The translations under genes and the position numbers were made by a program. A stretch of DNA of 5,443 nt from Acidobacteriota bacterium (GTDB lineage Bacteria; Acidobacteriota; Blastocatellia; RBC074): the NCBI GenBank assembly GCA_013140935.1, contig JABFSD010000234.1, positions 1 through 5,443 of the forward strand, read 5' to 3'. This document shows positions 4,286 to 5,443 of the stretch, in pieces. How positions within the stretch are numbered: the first letter of the stretch is position 1; each line of letters opens with the position of its first letter. The notes beneath the pieces were generated by a model. It made no database searches. It saw only the letters and a program-made list of their open reading frames with translations, and was not told where the DNA came from.

Positions 4286-5435
4286 ATTTGGATTTTGGTT
4301 TCAGCGTCAGAGAGTTGAGATAAAGCACGCTCGGAGCGCCCGATCGCGCGGCGACAATGTCCGGCGAGCCATCGCCGTTGACGTCGCCAATCGCAAGGCC
4401 GTACACCGCGCCGCTGTTATCACCAAAGCGGACGAGCGTGAAGCTGCGACCCGCGCCGTTGTTGATGAGTACTGCGCCGGGCGTTTTTTCATTCCCCAAC
4501 ACAATGTCGGCTTGGCTGTCACCGTTCAGGTCGGCAATGACCAGCGAGTAAGGAATATCCGTTTTCTCCGCAATGGTGACAGGTTCTGAGAATTTCAGGC
4601 CGCCCTGATTGAAGTAAAGCGACGCGCCGCCGCGTGCTTCATCGCCGAGCACGATGTCGAGCCTGCCGTCGCCGTTGAGATCGCCAAGCGCAATCGCCCG
4701 CGTCGCCGCTTTGTCAGGTCCAAACGGGTGTTTCGCAGCAAACCCACCCTGACCGTCATTGATAAAAATGTAACTCTGACCGCCGTCGCGGTGCGGCACA
4801 ACCAGATCGGGCAGCTTGTCGCCGTTGAGGTCTCCGGCGGCGATGGTCGTCGCGGATTCTGACGAGAGCACGCGACACGCGGGGAAGCGTCCGCGCCCAT
4901 CGTTCAGACAGATGTAGTTGGCGCTGCGATTCTGCGGGCCGCCGCGATTGGCGACCACAATGTCGGGGCGATCATCTTTGTTGAGGTCAACCACCGTGAC
5001 GTTGCGCGTCGGCCAACGAGCCTCGCCAAACGTGCCAGCCAAGCTGAAGCGTCCCTTGCCGTCATTGAAATACACGACCTTTTCGTCCGGCGCATCGTTG
5101 CCCACCACGAGGTCGAGATCGCGGTCGCCGTCCAAATCTGCCAGCGCCGCCGTGTAGGTTCGATCCGCTTTGTCGCTCAGGTTGTGCCGTTGATCGAAGC
5201 GGCCTTTGCCATCGTTGAGCAGCACCAGTTCAACCAACGGCCAGTGGCGTCCTTTCGCCAGCACAAGATCGAGATCGCCATCGCCGTCCAGATCGCCGAG
5301 GCTCGCATTGGCGGTCGTTTCGGCCTTTTCCTCAAGGGGTACGGCGCGGTCGAAATTCGGTAGGCGCGGGCCGGTCGTTGCTCCCGCCGCCAGCGCAAGC
5401 AGGAGGGCAAAAAGTAACAGGTTGAATGTTTTCAT
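4284..5435 (-). CDS. secreted VCBS/FG-GAP repeat protein, seven-bladed propeller
   Basis: A 383-residue exported protein with a Sec signal peptide (MKTFNLLLFALLLALAAGA, 1-19) and seven evenly spaced Ca-binding motifs of the D-x-D/N-x-D-x-x-x-D type, starting near D48, D100, D150, D202, D252, D302 and D351, about 50 residues apart. Most are followed by IVLG/LVVG-like strands and, in the next turn, a NDGKGRF-type loop (74-80, 124-130, 178-184, 226-232). Seven repeats predict one closed propeller like the integrin alpha head, so a role in surface binding or protein-protein contact is likely; catalytic residues are not evident. The third motif (DLNKDDRPD) departs from the GDG pattern. The ATG at 5435 directly precedes the signal peptide; its ribosome binding site is mostly beyond the right edge of the window. 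It is the first visible gene of the operon with the PQQ-like propeller gene, and upstream members may exist outside. Confidence 0.88.
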   Translation of the reverse strand: MKTFNLLLFALLLALAAGATTGPRLPNFDRAVPLEEKAETTANASLGDLDGDGDLDLVLAKGRHWPLVELVLLNDGKGRFDQRHNLSDKADRTYTAALADLDGDRDLDLVVGNDAPDEKVVYFNDGKGRFSLAGTFGEARWPTRNVTVVDLNKDDRPDIVVANRGGPQNRSANYICLNDGRGRFPACRVLSSESATTIAAGDLNGDKLPDLVVPHRDGGQSYIFINDGQGGFAAKHPFGPDKAATRAIALGDLNGDGRLDIVLGDEARGGASLYFNQGGLKFSEPVTIAEKTDIPYSLVIADLNGDSQADIVLGNEKTPGAVLINNGAGRSFTLVRFGDNSGAVYGLAIGDVNGDGSPDIVAARSGAPSVLYLNSLTLKPKSK

Positions 5436-5443
5436 CTCATTTC

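Noticed and set aside
3691..4323. 210-codon plus-strand open frame opposite the PQQ-like gene, and similar ones at 3828-4262
   Set aside because: High GC content keeps stops rare on the antisense strand; the minus-strand frame carries a Tat signal and regular propeller repeats.
4284..5435. About 150-bp periodic DNA similarity as a nucleotide repeat array
   Set aside because: The periodicity is explained by the seven FG-GAP protein repeats and their similar codons; it is not a separate DNA element.

Overview
The window looks like a piece of chromosome from an uncultured or environmental soil-type bacterium. It is moderately GC-rich, and every supported gene lies on the minus strand. The mix of genes (a VCBS/FG-GAP propeller paired with a Tat-exported PQQ-like propeller, and an EEP-1 family secreted phosphodiesterase) together with a long intergenic palindrome built of 'atccgcgttgatc'-type units suggests Acidobacteriota, perhaps Blastocatellia. 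Planctomycetes or Verrucomicrobia are possible alternatives. This placement is inference from gene content and repeat style; there is no rRNA or marker gene.

In the direction of transcription (right to left), 5435-2919 is a two-gene operon for exported beta-propeller proteins. The first is a Sec-exported protein with seven Ca-binding FG-GAP/VCBS motifs. Its stop codon overlaps the Shine-Dalgarno of the second, a Tat-exported PQQ-like repeat protein. Between 2884 and 2400 is a damaged HigB/HigA-type toxin-antitoxin locus: only about 52 C-terminal residues of the RelE/Gp49-like toxin remain, while the HTH antitoxin is intact and still overlaps the toxin stop by ATGA. From 2349 to 1460 lie an Arr-type rifamycin ADP-ribosyltransferase and a small single-domain cupin. 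The cupin is bounded by inverted GTTRGGCATC sequences, its stop codon sits in a GCCTAAC box, and an attC-like GCCGAAC-AATTC-GTTGGGC palindrome separates it from arr. This is what worn integron gene cassettes would look like, although no integrase is in the window. From 1281 to 406 is a secreted endonuclease/exonuclease/phosphatase-fold protein with all expected catalytic residues.

The left 400 bases are mostly non-coding. They hold a 137-bp element with a 43-bp imperfect hairpin stem, nested inside outer 10-bp arms that are displaced on one side by a 21-nt interruption. They also hold a second 13-bp inverted repeat, a possible promoter, and the first 17 codons of another minus-strand gene with a strong Shine-Dalgarno that runs off the left edge.

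The functional themes are extracellular proteins (the propeller pair and the EEP protein) flanking an accessory island (TA relic, arr, cupin). The island is the most unusual part of the window. I see no complete, obviously new multi-gene system. The strongest candidates for follow-up are the cassette-like arr/cupin block and the palindromic repeat.
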